NCBI RefSeq assembly: GCF_000265245.1
Contig: NZ_AJKS02000003.1
Span: 1 to 64,000 of the forward strand
Source: Halomonas smyrnensis AAD6
GTDB taxonomy: Bacteria > Pseudomonadota > Gammaproteobacteria > Pseudomonadales > Halomonadaceae
DNA: 64,000 bases
Direction of reading: 5' to 3'
Shown: positions 43,181 to 51,927 of the stretch, one piece after another
How the letters are laid out: each line of letters opens with the position of its first letter
Position numbering within the stretch: the first letter of the stretch is position 1
The notes under the pieces: model-generated
Database searches by the model: none
Told to the model about the DNA's origin: nothing
What the model saw: only the letters and a program-made list of their open reading frames with translations
Translations under genes and position numbers: made by a program

Positions 43181-44587
43181 ATGAAACACACCGCCTTGTT
43201 GACCCGATACCGACGCCACCGCTGGCCCTACCGTGCGGGCGTGCTCACCGTCGTGAGCCTGCTGGCGGGGCCCGCGTCCGCCGCTGACCTGCTCACCATC
43301 AGCCACGATGCCCTCGAGCACAACAGCACCCTGGCCTCGGCGCGCGCCCAGTCCGGTGGCGTGCAGGCGGGCATCGACCTGGCCCGCGCGGACCTGCGCC
43401 CGCAGCTCGAGGCCTCGGGCGAGATCACCCACGACCGCCAGTACGAGAGCCCAGGCTCCTCCCTCGCCGGCACCGGCGGGAGGCAGGACGAGGACTACAA
43501 CGGCGCGGCGCTGACCCTGGCCGCGACGCAGGCGCTGTATGACGCTCGCAACGGCGCCGAGCTCGAACGGGCCGAGCGCCAGCTCGACCAGCAGACCTAT
43601 CGCCTGGCCGCCACCGAGCAGCAGGTGCTGGTCGATGTCGGCTCGGCCTACTTCGACATCCTGCGCGCCCACGCCATCCTCGAGGCGCGCCGCGCCCAGG
43701 AGCGGGCCATCGGTCGCCAGCTCGAGCAGGCCCAGGAGCAGTTCGACGTCGGCCTGATTGCCATCACCGAGGTGGAAGAGGCCCGGGCAAGCTTCGACCA
43801 GTCCCGCGCCGACCGCATCGCCGCCGAGAACGACCTGCAGGTCAGCTTCGAGACCCTGGAGCGGCTCACCGGCCAGCGCTACGACAGCATCGACGCCTTG
43901 CAGGACGCGATGCCGGTGAACCCGCCGGCGCCCACGCGCCGCGACGCCTGGGTCGACCTGGCGATGGACAACAGCCCGCTGGTGCTGGCCAGCCAGGCCG
44001 GCGTCGAGGTTTCCGAGGACGCCGTGGACATCGCCCGGGCCCAGCGTCTGCCGGTGGTCGAGGCCTTCGCCAGCTACCAGTTCAGCGACGACGATCGTGA
44101 GGAGCTGGACGGCCATACCTCCGCCAGCCAGGTCGGCGCTCGGGTGAGCCTGCCGCTATACACCGGCGGGCGCACCAGCGCCGGCATTCGCCAGTCCACC
44201 TACGCGCTGGAGGCCAGCCAGTACGACCTCGAGGACCGGCGTCGAGAGACCATCCGCCGGGTACGCTCGCTGTTCACCCAGGTGCACAACGACGTGGCCA
44301 CGGTGGAGGCGCGGGCCCAGGCCATCGTCTCCAACCAGAGCGCCCTGGAGGCTACCCGAGCCGGCTACGAGGTGGGCACCCGCAACATCGTCGATGTCTT
44401 GAACGCCGAGCAGAACCTCTACGATGCGGTGGCCGCCCACGCCGAGGCGCGCTTGGATCATGTCATCAATCGGCTGAACCTTCACCAACAGGCGGGCAGC
44501 CTGGACATCGACTTTCTCGCCACGCTCAATGGCTGGCTCACGGCCGAAGCCACGGTCTCCGTGAGCCCCTCGGCGCCGGATGCCTGA
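43181..44587 (+). CDS. TolC-family outer-membrane efflux channel
   Basis: A 468-residue outer-membrane factor with a signal peptide (basic N-terminus with RYRRHRW, hydrophobic VLTVVSLLAGP, cleavage near ASAAD). Two repeats of long helices follow: ATQALYDARNGAELERAE (about residues 110-127) and, later, SLPLYTGGRTSAGIRQSTYAL, both with the YxG(G/A) turns typical of TolC. The C-terminal part has GYEVGTRNIVDVLNAEQNLYDA, the most conserved TolC motif. It should complete the MexEF-like tripartite pump encoded just upstream. Confidence 0.92.
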   Translation: MKHTALLTRYRRHRWPYRAGVLTVVSLLAGPASAADLLTISHDALEHNSTLASARAQSGGVQAGIDLARADLRPQLEASGEITHDRQYESPGSSLAGTGGRQDEDYNGAALTLAATQALYDARNGAELERAERQLDQQTYRLAATEQQVLVDVGSAYFDILRAHAILEARRAQERAIGRQLEQAQEQFDVGLIAITEVEEARASFDQSRADRIAAENDLQVSFETLERLTGQRYDSIDALQDAMPVNPPAPTRRDAWVDLAMDNSPLVLASQAGVEVSEDAVDIARAQRLPVVEAFASYQFSDDDREELDGHTSASQVGARVSLPLYTGGRTSAGIRQSTYALEASQYDLEDRRRETIRRVRSLFTQVHNDVATVEARAQAIVSNQSALEATRAGYEVGTRNIVDVLNAEQNLYDAVAAHAEARLDHVINRLNLHQQAGSLDIDFLATLNGWLTAEATVSVSPSAPDA

Positions 44588-44624
44588 GCCCGATAGTGGG
44601 TTCCAGAGGCGCGCTCGGGTCAGT

Positions 44625-44653
44625 GGCCTCGAACGTCCTTGCGTATCGAGGCC
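44625..44653 (+). terminator. possible hairpin after the TolC-like gene
   Basis: Arms GGCCTCGA and TCGAGGCC (44625-44632 and 44646-44653) enclose a 13-base loop 38 bases after the stop. No T-run. The remaining 280-base gap before arsR contains only the arsR promoter. Confidence 0.3.
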
Positions 44654-44832
44654 CGTGAACGCCTCTCCGCCTTGGGCGGGATGACGTGCCGGTGATGGTC
44701 GCCCGATATTCCCCGTCGCAGCCCGGCACGCCCGGGCGATGAAGTGACACGCCGCTCCGTTCTTGACGGGCTGGCCCGGCATTTCTGTCCTCGATTCACG
44801 GCACGCTGGTGACAAGGGTTCCCCGCACGCCC

Positions 44833-44860
44833 TTGTGGTCACCCAATATTTCTGTAATTC
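44833..44860 (+). promoter_or_regulatory. candidate promoter of the ars operon
   Basis: TTGTGG (44833-44838) and TAATTC (44855-44860) are spaced 16 bases apart. A transcript starting six to eight bases after the second hexamer would begin at or next to the arsR ATG (44868), fitting the absence of a ribosome-binding site. Confidence 0.4.
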
Positions 44861-44867
44861 TAGACAT

Positions 44868-45224
44868 ATGGACACCAAAAAAATGCTCGAGGCCTTCACG
44901 GCCCTCTCCCAGGCGACCCGGCTGGAGACCTTTCGCCTGCTGGTACGCCACGAACCGGAAGGCCTGCCAGCCGGCGAGATCGCCAGACTGATGGAAGTGC
45001 CGCACAACACCATGTCGACCCACCTGGGCGTGCTGTCCCGAGCGGGGCTGGTGGTCTCGCGCCGCCATAGCCGTTCGGTGATCTACCGCGCCAGCCTCGA
45101 CCACATGCGCGAGACGCTCAGCTTCCTGGTGCGCGATTGCTGTGCCGGCAGCCCCGAGCTCTGCGAACCGTTGCTCGAGGAACTCCAGCCTTGCTGCCGC
45201 CCTTCAAAGGACACTGCGAAATGA
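44868..45224 (+). CDS. arsR: ArsR/SmtB family arsenic-responsive repressor
   Basis: A 118-residue winged-helix repressor with ALSQATRLETFRLLVRHEP (residues 12-30), recognition helix EVPHNTMSTHLGVLSRAGLV, and a cysteine-rich C-terminus: C91, C92, C99, C109 and C110. The first three resemble the arsenite site of the Acidithiobacillus ArsR (two adjacent Cys plus one some six residues on), so As(III) or Sb(III) sensing is likely. No Shine-Dalgarno sequence precedes the ATG. The stop overlaps the arsC start by four bases. First gene of an arsR-arsC-arsH-arsB operon. Confidence 0.9.
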   Translation: MDTKKMLEAFTALSQATRLETFRLLVRHEPEGLPAGEIARLMEVPHNTMSTHLGVLSRAGLVVSRRHSRSVIYRASLDHMRETLSFLVRDCCAGSPELCEPLLEELQPCCRPSKDTAK

Positions 45225-45634
45225 TCAGCGTGATCTATCACAACCCGGCGTGCGGGACCTCCCGCAACACCCTGGCCATGCTCCGCGCCTCCGGCGAGGA
45301 GCCCCACGTCATCGACTACCTGACGACGCCGCCCAGGCGCGAAAAGCTGCGGGAGCTGCTGGCCGACATGGCCATCACGCCTCGTGAACTGCTGCGCCGC
45401 AAGGGCACGCCCTTTGATGACCTGGGGCTGGACGACCCGGCGCTGAGCGACGAGCAGTTGATCGATGCCATGCTGGCCCACCCCATCCTGATCAATCGTC
45501 CCATCGTGGTGACAGAACGGGGCACCCGCCTGTGCCGGCCGTCGGAGACGGTACTGGGACTGCTGCCGAACCCCGTCGCCGAGTTCACCAAGGAGGACGG
45601 CGAATTCATCCGTTTCGAGGCACCTGCGTCATGA
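45221..45634 (+). CDS. arsC: glutaredoxin-dependent arsenate reductase
   Basis: A 137-residue ArsC of the glutaredoxin-coupled (plasmid R773) type, with the catalytic Cys in [16 protein letters not shown] (about residue 11) and the oxyanion-binding arginines in [17 protein letters not shown] (about residues 91-107). It reduces arsenate to arsenite, the substrate of the efflux pump encoded downstream. AAAGGA stands before the ATG; both ends overlap their neighbours by ATGA, giving tight translational coupling from arsR to arsH. Confidence 0.94.
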   Translation: MISVIYHNPACGTSRNTLAMLRASGEEPHVIDYLTTPPRREKLRELLADMAITPRELLRRKGTPFDDLGLDDPALSDEQLIDAMLAHPILINRPIVVTERGTRLCRPSETVLGLLPNPVAEFTKEDGEFIRFEAPAS

Positions 45635-46344
45635 CGTCCGACCTCCCCAACATCGACCCCGAGCTCTTGCGCCCCATCGATACCGACGCGCTGGTGGGTC
45701 CCGACGAGCCGCATCACGCCCCACGTCTTCTGGTGCTGTACGGCTCGCTGCGCGAGCGCTCCTATTCGCGCCTGCTTGCCGAGGAAGCGGCACGCCTGCT
45801 GCGCTGGTACGGCTGCGAGGTGCGCACCTTCGACCCCTCCGGCCTGCCGCTGCCGGACGACGCCGACAGCGACCACCCCAAGGTGCGGGAATTGCGCGAG
45901 CTGGCCGAGTGGAGCGAAGGCATGCTGTGGGTCAGCCCCGAACGCCACGGCGCCATGACCGGCATCATGAAGGCCCAGATCGACTGGATCCCCCTGGCCC
46001 TGGGCGGCGTTCGGCCGACCCAGGGCAAGACGCTGGCGGTGATGGAGGTCTCCGGCGGCAGCCAGAGCTTCAATGCCGTCAATCAGCTGCGCATCCTCGG
46101 CCGCTGGATGCGCATGCTGACCATCCCCAACCAGTCCTCGGTGCCGAGGGCCTTCAACGAGTTCGACGAGGCCGGGCGCATGCGCCTGTCGCCGCTCTAC
46201 CTGCGGGTGGTCGACGTCTGCGAGGAGCTGGTGAAGTTCACCTGGCTGACCCGGGGGCGAGCCGCCTACCTGACCGACCGCTATTCGGAGCGGGTCGAGA
46301 GCGCCGAGGCGGTATCCCGCCGCGTCAACCAGTCGACGCACTGA
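45631..46344 (+). CDS. arsH: arsenical resistance protein ArsH (NADPH-dependent FMN reductase fold)
   Basis: A 237-residue flavodoxin-like protein with the FMN phosphate motif [20 protein letters not shown] (about residues 33-52), [13 protein letters not shown] and [20 protein letters not shown], the full ArsH signature. ArsH oxidises trivalent organoarsenicals to less toxic pentavalent forms and also has quinone or azo reductase activity. Its presence suggests methylated or other organic arsenicals are met in nature. Start overlaps the arsC stop (ATGA). 26 bases separate it from the pump gene. Confidence 0.94.
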   Translation: MTSDLPNIDPELLRPIDTDALVGPDEPHHAPRLLVLYGSLRERSYSRLLAEEAARLLRWYGCEVRTFDPSGLPLPDDADSDHPKVRELRELAEWSEGMLWVSPERHGAMTGIMKAQIDWIPLALGGVRPTQGKTLAVMEVSGGSQSFNAVNQLRILGRWMRMLTIPNQSSVPRAFNEFDEAGRMRLSPLYLRVVDVCEELVKFTWLTRGRAAYLTDRYSERVESAEAVSRRVNQSTH

Positions 46345-46370
46345 GTCCACATCCCGGAAAGGAGTCCTGC

Positions 46371-47681
46371 ATGCTGGCATTCGCCATCTTCGTGGTCACC
46401 CTGGTGCTGGTCATCTGGCAGCCCAGGGGGCTCGGTATCGGCTGGAGCGCCCTGGGGGGCGCCGCGGTGGCGCTGGCCACCGGGGTCGTCGACTGGGGCG
46501 ACCTAGGCACGGTCTGGCACATCGTCTGGGATGCCACCTTCACCTTCGTGGCACTGATCATCATCTCGCTGATCCTCGACGAGGCCGGCTTCTTCGCCTG
46601 GGCCGCCCTGCACATCGCCCGCTGGGGCAACGGCCGAGGGCGGCTGCTGTTTCCGCTGATCGTGATCCTCGGAGCCATGATCGCCGCGGTGTTCGCCAAC
46701 GACGGCGCCGCCCTGCTGCTGACGCCGATCGTCGTCGCCATCCTGACGCGTCTCGACTTCCGCCCCGGGGCCGCCCTGGCCTTCATCATCGCCACCGGCT
46801 TCGTCGCCGACTCGACCAGCCTGCCGCTGGTCATCTCCAACCTGGTGAACATCGTCAGCGCCAACTACTTCGATATCGGCTTCTCGCGCTATGCCCAGGT
46901 GATGGTGCCGGTCGATCTGGTGTCGCTTCTGGCCACGCTGGCGGTGCTTGGCTGGTACTTCCGCCACGACGTGCCGGGCCGCTACGACGTCGAGCGGCTC
47001 GAGGCGCCGGCCACGGCGATCCGCGACCGCCAGGTCTTCCGCGCCGCCTTCCCGCTGCTCGCCGGGCTGCTGATCGCGCTGTTCCTGACCACCCGCTGGC
47101 AGGTCCCGTTCGCCGCCATCATGGGGGTGGCGGCCCTGGTGCTGATGGCCATCGCCGGACGCTGGTTCACCTCGAGCCACCTGTACGTCATCTCGCTCAG
47201 GAAGGTCATCGGCGATGCCCCCTGGCAGATCGTGCTGTTCTCGCTGGGCATGTACCTGGTGGTCTATGGCCTGGGCAATGCCTGGCTGACCGCCGAGGCC
47301 GCCTCGGTGCTGGAATGGCTCGGCGGCCAGGGCGCCTTCGTGGCCACCGTGGGGACCGGGTTCGCCTCGGCGCTCCTCGCCTCGCTGATGAACAACATGC
47401 CCTCGACCCTGGTGGGGGCGCTGGCCATCGACCAGGCCCAGGTCTCGGCGACGACCCAGCAGCTGATGGTCTATGCCAACATCATCGGCAACGACCTGGG
47501 GCCCAAGTTCACGCCCATCGGCAGCCTCGCCACCCTGCTCTGGCTGCACGTGCTGGCCGGCAAGGGCTACCGCATCGGCTGGGGGCAGTACATGAAGGTC
47601 GGGCTGATCATCACCCCGCCGGTGCTGCTGGCCGCCCTGGTGGCCCTGGCCCTCTGGCTGCCCATGCTGCCGTCGAGCTGA
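46371..47681 (+). CDS. arsB: arsenite efflux transporter ArsB
   Basis: A 436-residue ArsB/NhaD-superfamily permease with about eleven to twelve helices. The family blocks are TFTFVALIIISLILDEAGFF, AAVFANDGAALLLTPIVVAIL, DSTSLPLVISNLVNIVSANYF and, near the end, MNNMPSTLVGALAI and NIIGNDLGPKFTPIGSLATLLW. It expels arsenite and antimonite through the inner membrane. AAGGAG lies six bases before the ATG. No arsA gene is present, so it works as a stand-alone carrier. Last gene of the operon. Confidence 0.94.
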   Translation: MLAFAIFVVTLVLVIWQPRGLGIGWSALGGAAVALATGVVDWGDLGTVWHIVWDATFTFVALIIISLILDEAGFFAWAALHIARWGNGRGRLLFPLIVILGAMIAAVFANDGAALLLTPIVVAILTRLDFRPGAALAFIIATGFVADSTSLPLVISNLVNIVSANYFDIGFSRYAQVMVPVDLVSLLATLAVLGWYFRHDVPGRYDVERLEAPATAIRDRQVFRAAFPLLAGLLIALFLTTRWQVPFAAIMGVAALVLMAIAGRWFTSSHLYVISLRKVIGDAPWQIVLFSLGMYLVVYGLGNAWLTAEAASVLEWLGGQGAFVATVGTGFASALLASLMNNMPSTLVGALAIDQAQVSATTQQLMVYANIIGNDLGPKFTPIGSLATLLWLHVLAGKGYRIGWGQYMKVGLIITPPVLLAALVALALWLPMLPSS

Positions 47682-47697
47682 CGATAAGAGGAATCCG

Positions 47698-47722
47698 CCT
47701 CTCGGCCCCGACGGCCGAGAGG
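47698..47722 (+). terminator. hairpin after arsB
   Basis: Exact ten-base arms CCTCTCGGCC / GGCCGAGAGG around a CCGAC loop, 17 bases after the arsB stop, between convergent genes. No T-run. Confidence 0.5.
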
Positions 47723-47812
47723 ACCCGCCGATCCCCTTTCATGACGGTAGCCCCCGCCCGCTACCAGGCCCCCTACGCCAAGGGGCCGTGGCCTTGTCGA
47801 ACGACGGCTCCA

Positions 47813-49003
47813 TCACGCCATCGCCTCGGCGACTCGGGAGCGGTTCACCCGCCCCTGGAGCCACAGCGCCCCCAGCGCCAGCATCGCCAGGCCACTGCCG
47901 GCCAGCGGCGTCATCTCCAGCGCCTGCTGTGCGACCAGCGCACTCCCCACGGCGGAACCGGCCGAGATGCCGATGTTGAACGAGGAGATGTTGAGCGCCG
48001 AGGCGAAGGCCACCGCCCGCGGCCGATGCTGCCCGGCCGCGGCCAGCATGCCGGACTGAAAGGCCGGCGACAGCCCGAAGGCCAAGGCGCCCCACACCGC
48101 CAGCCAAACCGGCATCAGCCACCTCGCCTCGCCCCAGGCGTGGATGATCGCCAGGATCGCCGCCAGACCGACCAGCAACCAGGCGGCCGTGCGCCGCCAG
48201 CCGATGGCGCCGACCAGCCGCCCGCCCATCAGGTTGCCGACGAGAGTCGCGCCACCGAAGACCACCAGCAGGCCACTGGCGGCCGCCGTGGAGAAGCCCG
48301 TCTGCTCGGTCAGCCAGGCGCTGATGTAGGTAAACAGCGGGAAGGTCGCCCCGAAGCCCAGCGCCGTCAGCGTCATGGTCAACACGATGACCGGATGCCC
48401 GAGGGCCGACAGCTGCTCCCCCCAGCTCCCCGTCGGCTGAGCCGCCAGCGAGGCCGGGACCCAACGCCACAGCGCGATGAGCGCGATGGCCGCCAGGGCC
48501 AGAATCGCCACGAAGGGCATCCGCCACCCCATGCCGTTCCCCAGCAGGCTGCCGATTGGCACGCCCACGACCATGGCCAGCGTCAGCCCCGAGAACATCA
48601 GCGCGATGGCACTGCCGGATCGCCCCTCCGGCGCCAGCCGACTGGCCACGGTGGCCCCCAAGGCGAACAGGGCACCATGCGCCACGGCGGTGATGATGCG
48701 ACCGAGCATCAGGCTGGTGAAGTCCTGGGCGACGACCGCCAGCAGGTTGCCGATCACGAAGAGCGCCATCAGCCCCGTCAGCACCCGACGCGGCGCAAAG
48801 CGGGACAGCGTCAACATGAGCAGCGGCGTGCCGATCGCCAGGGCCAGGGCGTAGCCACTCACCAGCGCGCCGGCACGATCCTGAGTGACGCCGAGATCGG
48901 AGGCGATCGCGGGCAGCACCCCGACCACGATGAACTCCGCCATGCCGATGGCAAAGGCGGCCACCGCCAATGCCAGGACGGCAGGATGCTGGCCGCGCAT
49001 CAT
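47813..49003 (-). CDS. MFS transporter, AraJ/PbuE-like
   Basis: A 396-residue major facilitator with twelve helices; ALAVAAFAIGMAEFIVVGVLP, GNGMGWRMPFVAILAL and ALNISSFNIGISAGSAVGSALV mark the AraJ/YdhP-like drug or metabolite exporters. The start overlaps the GlcG/HbpS-like gene by four bases (ATGA at 49003-49000), so the two are cotranscribed, and the IclR gene lies upstream on the same strand. Substrate unknown. Confidence 0.88.
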   Translation of the reverse strand: MMRGQHPAVLALAVAAFAIGMAEFIVVGVLPAIASDLGVTQDRAGALVSGYALALAIGTPLLMLTLSRFAPRRVLTGLMALFVIGNLLAVVAQDFTSLMLGRIITAVAHGALFALGATVASRLAPEGRSGSAIALMFSGLTLAMVVGVPIGSLLGNGMGWRMPFVAILALAAIALIALWRWVPASLAAQPTGSWGEQLSALGHPVIVLTMTLTALGFGATFPLFTYISAWLTEQTGFSTAAASGLLVVFGGATLVGNLMGGRLVGAIGWRRTAAWLLVGLAAILAIIHAWGEARWLMPVWLAVWGALAFGLSPAFQSGMLAAAGQHRPRAVAFASALNISSFNIGISAGSAVGSALVAQQALEMTPLAGSGLAMLALGALWLQGRVNRSRVAEAMA

Positions 49004-49407
49004 GCCGCCTCCCGGGCCATCAGGCGCGGCCCCAGCTGGGCAAGGGTCTCGTCCAGCTCGACGGTCGCGCCGGCCACGCCGACCGCCCCGACCACGCGCC
49101 GTTGTGCATCGCGCAGCACCACGCCGCCCCCGAAGCTGATCAGGCCCCCGTTGGTGTTCTCCAGGGTATAGACGGCCTCCCCCGGGGCGGCGATCTGGCC
49201 CAGCTGGGCACTGTCGGTCTGGAACAGCGACGCCGTGCGCGCCTTCTTGATCGCGACATCGATACTGCCGGGGACCGCGCCATCCATGCGTTCGAAGGCG
49301 ACCTGGAGGCCGCTGGCGTCCACGATGGCCAGCGAGACGGCGAATCCCTCATCGGCGGCGGCCTGGCGGATACCGGCGATGATGTGGTGGGCATCGTCAA
49401 GGGGCAT
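49000..49407 (-). CDS. GlcG/HbpS family heme-binding-like protein
   Basis: A 135-residue member of the GlcG/HbpS family: VSLAIVDASGLQVAFERMDGA (about residues 24-44), SIDVAIKKARTASLF, and GLISFGGGVVLRDAQRRVVGAVGVAGAT are the standard blocks. Some relatives bind heme or cobalamin, others are of unknown function in glycolate or diol loci. GAGGAG lies six bases before the ATG. It is translated in coupling with the MFS gene and may act on or bind the molecule that the carrier exports. Confidence 0.87.
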   Translation of the reverse strand: MPLDDAHHIIAGIRQAAADEGFAVSLAIVDASGLQVAFERMDGAVPGSIDVAIKKARTASLFQTDSAQLGQIAAPGEAVYTLENTNGGLISFGGGVVLRDAQRRVVGAVGVAGATVELDETLAQLGPRLMAREAA

Positions 49408-49555
49408 GTCATTCTCCTCAAGAATCTGGTCAAGATCAGCGCCGTCGGCGACGACGCGGTGAGGAGCATGCCGATGCCGCGCAGGCAGGCACAGGGGGGA
49501 GCGGCGGATGCCGACCAGGATTCGACAATGTCGAACGGCGAGACGGACAGCAGGA

Positions 49556-50251
49556 TCAGCGCGCCAGCAGCTGCTTCGCCAACCGATTCAGCCGCGACGG
49601 CGACCAGCGCGAGGCCGGGCCCGCCATGCCCAGTGCCGCCACGCAGTCGCCCCGCTGCCGCAAGGGGATCGCCAGGCAGCAAAGGCCCGCCTCGACGTCC
49701 TCGAGGTCCAGCGCGAAGCCGCGGGCGCTGACCTCCCGAAGCCGGGCCTCCTGCGCATCGCTCAGGGGGCCATCGCGCCTGACCTGGCGCAGCAGGTCGT
49801 CATCGTTGGCCAGGAAGACATGGCCGATCGCCGAATGACGCAACGATTCCCGGCGCCCTCGAGGACTCTGGACGCGACGCGGCTGCCGACCCTCCACGGC
49901 CTCGAGATACAGGTACTCCTGGCTGCCGCAGGGGGTGGCCAGATAGACGGTCTCGTCACTCAGCGCCGCGGCCTCGTCCAGCAGCGCGCGGTAGTGCTGG
50001 CGGAGCTGCTCGCGCTCCTGCGCCAGGGGCTCGGCCAGCTCATCGAGTCGCAGGCCGAGCCAGTATCCCTCGGACAGACGACGCACGTAGCCCAGCGCCA
50101 CCAGGGTATCCAGCAGCCCATGGACGGTGGTCTTGCTCAGGCCCGCCTCGGCACTGAGGCTCGCCAGTGTCTGCGGCCTATCTGCGTGACGTAGCGCCTC
50201 CAGCAGCAGGAAGCTGCGTGATACCGACTGGATCATCCTGGTCACGGGCAT
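49556..50251 (-). CDS. IclR family regulator
   Basis: A 231-residue regulator with the N-terminal winged helix (IQSVSRSFLLLEALRHADRP; LSAEAGLSKTTVHGLLDTLVALGYV, residues 7-55) and the C-terminal effector domain containing DETVYLATPCGSQEYLYLEAV, LRHSAIGHVFLA and GFALDLEDVEAGLCCLAIPL. It is upstream of, and codirectional with, the GlcG-like and MFS genes (149 bases away), which it probably regulates. A Met five residues in is an alternative start. Confidence 0.88.
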   Translation of the reverse strand: MPVTRMIQSVSRSFLLLEALRHADRPQTLASLSAEAGLSKTTVHGLLDTLVALGYVRRLSEGYWLGLRLDELAEPLAQEREQLRQHYRALLDEAAALSDETVYLATPCGSQEYLYLEAVEGRQPRRVQSPRGRRESLRHSAIGHVFLANDDDLLRQVRRDGPLSDAQEARLREVSARGFALDLEDVEAGLCCLAIPLRQRGDCVAALGMAGPASRWSPSRLNRLAKQLLAR

Positions 50252-50332
50252 GCCTCGTCGTGCCGCTGGGGCCGCGTCATGAGGCCTCCTGGAGGTCGCG
50301 GTGATCGCCCCGAGATCCTGTACATGGTGCCG

Positions 50333-50710
50333 TCACTCCGCCACGACATCGGCCGGCAAGGACTCGCTCCATTCGCGCAACTCATCGAGCACCTTGATGG
50401 CCGTCTCCCCCAGCGGCGTGATCGCATATTCCACGATCACCGGGGACGTCTCGCGCACGTGGCGGGAGATCAATCCCTTCGCCTCGAGGAAGCGCAGTCG
50501 CTCGGTGATCATCTTCTTGCTGGCACCGCCCACCATCCGGGCCAGGTCGTTGAACCTTACCGGCCCGTCCTTGATGTGCCACAGCAAGGACCCCGTCCAC
50601 TTGCCACCGAGCACGCGCATGCCCTTCTCGATGGCGCAGGGTTCCATGCAGGGCGCCGCGACCCGGCGCCGGCCTTTCGGATCTTCCGTCACAAACGCAT
50701 CCAATCGCAC
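50333..50710 (-). CDS. HxlR family regulator
   Basis: A 125-residue winged-helix protein with the HxlR core CAIEKGMRVLGGKWTGSLLWHI (split here: CAIEKGMRVLGG, then KWTGSLLWHIKDGPVRFNDL) and KMITERLRFLEAKGLI. Two cysteines in CMEPC (about residues 21-25) are in the place of the redox-sensing Cys of YodB/HypR/QorR-type regulators that respond to quinones and diamide. The frame opens with GTG immediately after GGAGGT; a TTG two codons later (50704) has better spacing and may be the real start. Divergent from mdaB, with a palindromic gap between them. Confidence 0.86.
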   Translation of the reverse strand: MRLDAFVTEDPKGRRRVAAPCMEPCAIEKGMRVLGGKWTGSLLWHIKDGPVRFNDLARMVGGASKKMITERLRFLEAKGLISRHVRETSPVIVEYAITPLGETAIKVLDELREWSESLPADVVAE

Positions 50711-50831
50711 ACCTCCTGTCGTGTCTGCCCAGCGCCAATCGGGTTCTGGGCCTGAAACCGCTCATCGATTCCCGAGGGCTCCCCGGAAGGGGCCATCCCG
50801 GGGCGGGCCCGGTCGGTCCTCCGAAGAGCAA

Positions 50832-50866
50832 GGTTACCAAAAGTATACTAGTTGTTTTTGGTTACC
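50832..50866. promoter_or_regulatory. HxlR operator candidate in the divergent gap to mdaB
   Basis: GGTTACCAAAA (50832-50842) and TTTTGGTTACC (50856-50866) are inverted repeats with one mismatch, and the perfect palindrome AGTATACT (50842-50849) lies between them. GTATAC-centred sites are common for HxlR regulators. Confidence 0.55.
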
Positions 50867-50936
50867 CCTCGCGTCATCTTAACGCCTGCAGAGCTTGTTG
50901 ATCCACTACTCGTTGCCCGTCGTGGCGGAGGATTTC

Positions 50937-51524
50937 ATGCGTAAGATCTTGATCATCAACGGACACCAGCCCTATCCGTTTGCCAAGGGCACGCTCAACG
51001 ACAGCCTCGTCGAGCGCGCGCGCTCCTGGCTTGACGACCAGGGGCACGAGGTGCGCGTCAGCCGCATCGCCGAAGGGTATGACGTCGAGGAGGCGATCAC
51101 CGCCCACCAGTGGGCCGACGTCGTGATCATGCAGTTCCCGATCAACTGGATGATGGTGCCCTGGTCCTTCAAGAAGTACATGGATGAGGTCTATACCGCC
51201 GGCATGGACGGCCGCTTCTGCGAGGGCGACGGGCGCACCGCCGAGAAGCCGAAGGAGAACTACGGGCTGGGCGGCACTCTCACCGGCACACAGTACATGC
51301 TCAGCGTCACGCTCAACGCCCCGGCCGAGGCCTTCAACGATCCCGACGAACCCTTCTTCGCCGGCAAGTCGCTGGATGACCTGGTCGCCCCCGTGCATCT
51401 GAACGCACGCTTCTTCGACATGAGCGCCCTGCCGACCTTCGGCGCCTACGACGTGATGAAGAACCCCGATATCGACAGCGACCTCGCCCGCTTCGACGCC
51501 CACCTCGAGCGCGTCTTCGGCTGA
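50937..51524 (+). CDS. mdaB: NADPH:quinone reductase MdaB-like flavodoxin-fold enzyme
   Basis: A 195-residue FAD/FMN quinone reductase: KILIINGHQPYPFAKGTLNDSL (residues 3-24), VVIMQFPINWMMVPWSFKKYMDEVY (about 62-86, the flavin-binding Trp/Tyr block), and GTLTGTQYMLSVTLNAP are typical of MdaB/modulator of drug activity. It carries out two-electron reduction of quinones in the cytosol. GGAGG lies about five bases before the ATG at 50937. First gene of an operon with cupin and SDR genes, divergent from the HxlR regulator that should control it in response to quinones or diamide. Confidence 0.9.
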   Translation: MRKILIINGHQPYPFAKGTLNDSLVERARSWLDDQGHEVRVSRIAEGYDVEEAITAHQWADVVIMQFPINWMMVPWSFKKYMDEVYTAGMDGRFCEGDGRTAEKPKENYGLGGTLTGTQYMLSVTLNAPAEAFNDPDEPFFAGKSLDDLVAPVHLNARFFDMSALPTFGAYDVMKNPDIDSDLARFDAHLERVFG

Positions 51525-51553
51525 TGCATCCGTCACACTCAGGAGAATCCCCC

Positions 51554-51901
51554 ATGACAACGCCTCAATGGCCCGACGCTGGGCGCCCGGTACCGCTGGC
51601 CGACCAGGCCTCCCCGGAGTTCTATCGCGAGCTCATCAACACCGGCGAGACACGCCTGGTACACATGACCATGGCCCCCGGGGCCGCCGATGCGCCTCAC
51701 CGCCATCCGGAGGAGATCGTCTACTTCCTCTCCGCCGGCCGCCTGCGCATCGCACTGGAAAGCGGCGATGTCGTGGAGCGGGACGTGGTGGCAGGCGACG
51801 TCATGCACAACGAGGCCTGGGCGCACCAGGTGACCAACGTCGGCGCGACGCCCGTCGAGGCCATCATTTTCGAGCGCCTGGATCGCGACGACCTGGCGTA
51901 A
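51554..51901 (+). CDS. cupin-domain protein
   Basis: A 115-residue single-cupin protein. The metal-binding motif 1 is seen in APHRHPEEIVYFLSAGRLRI (residues 47-66: HRHxEE and GRL) and motif 2 in GDVMHNEAWAHQVTNVG, with the final metal-ligand histidine. The function is not predictable; small cupins can be isomerases, dioxygenases or binding proteins. CAGGAG lies before the ATG. Cotranscribed with mdaB upstream and the SDR gene 26 bases downstream. Confidence 0.85.
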   Translation: MTTPQWPDAGRPVPLADQASPEFYRELINTGETRLVHMTMAPGAADAPHRHPEEIVYFLSAGRLRIALESGDVVERDVVAGDVMHNEAWAHQVTNVGATPVEAIIFERLDRDDLA

Positions 51902-51927
51902 TCCCACTTATCTCGAGGAGAGAGACG

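Noticed and set aside
42626..44116. Open frame of almost 500 codons antisense to the TolC-like gene
   Set aside because: The sense strand has a convincing TolC protein with signal peptide; the antisense product has no recognisable features.
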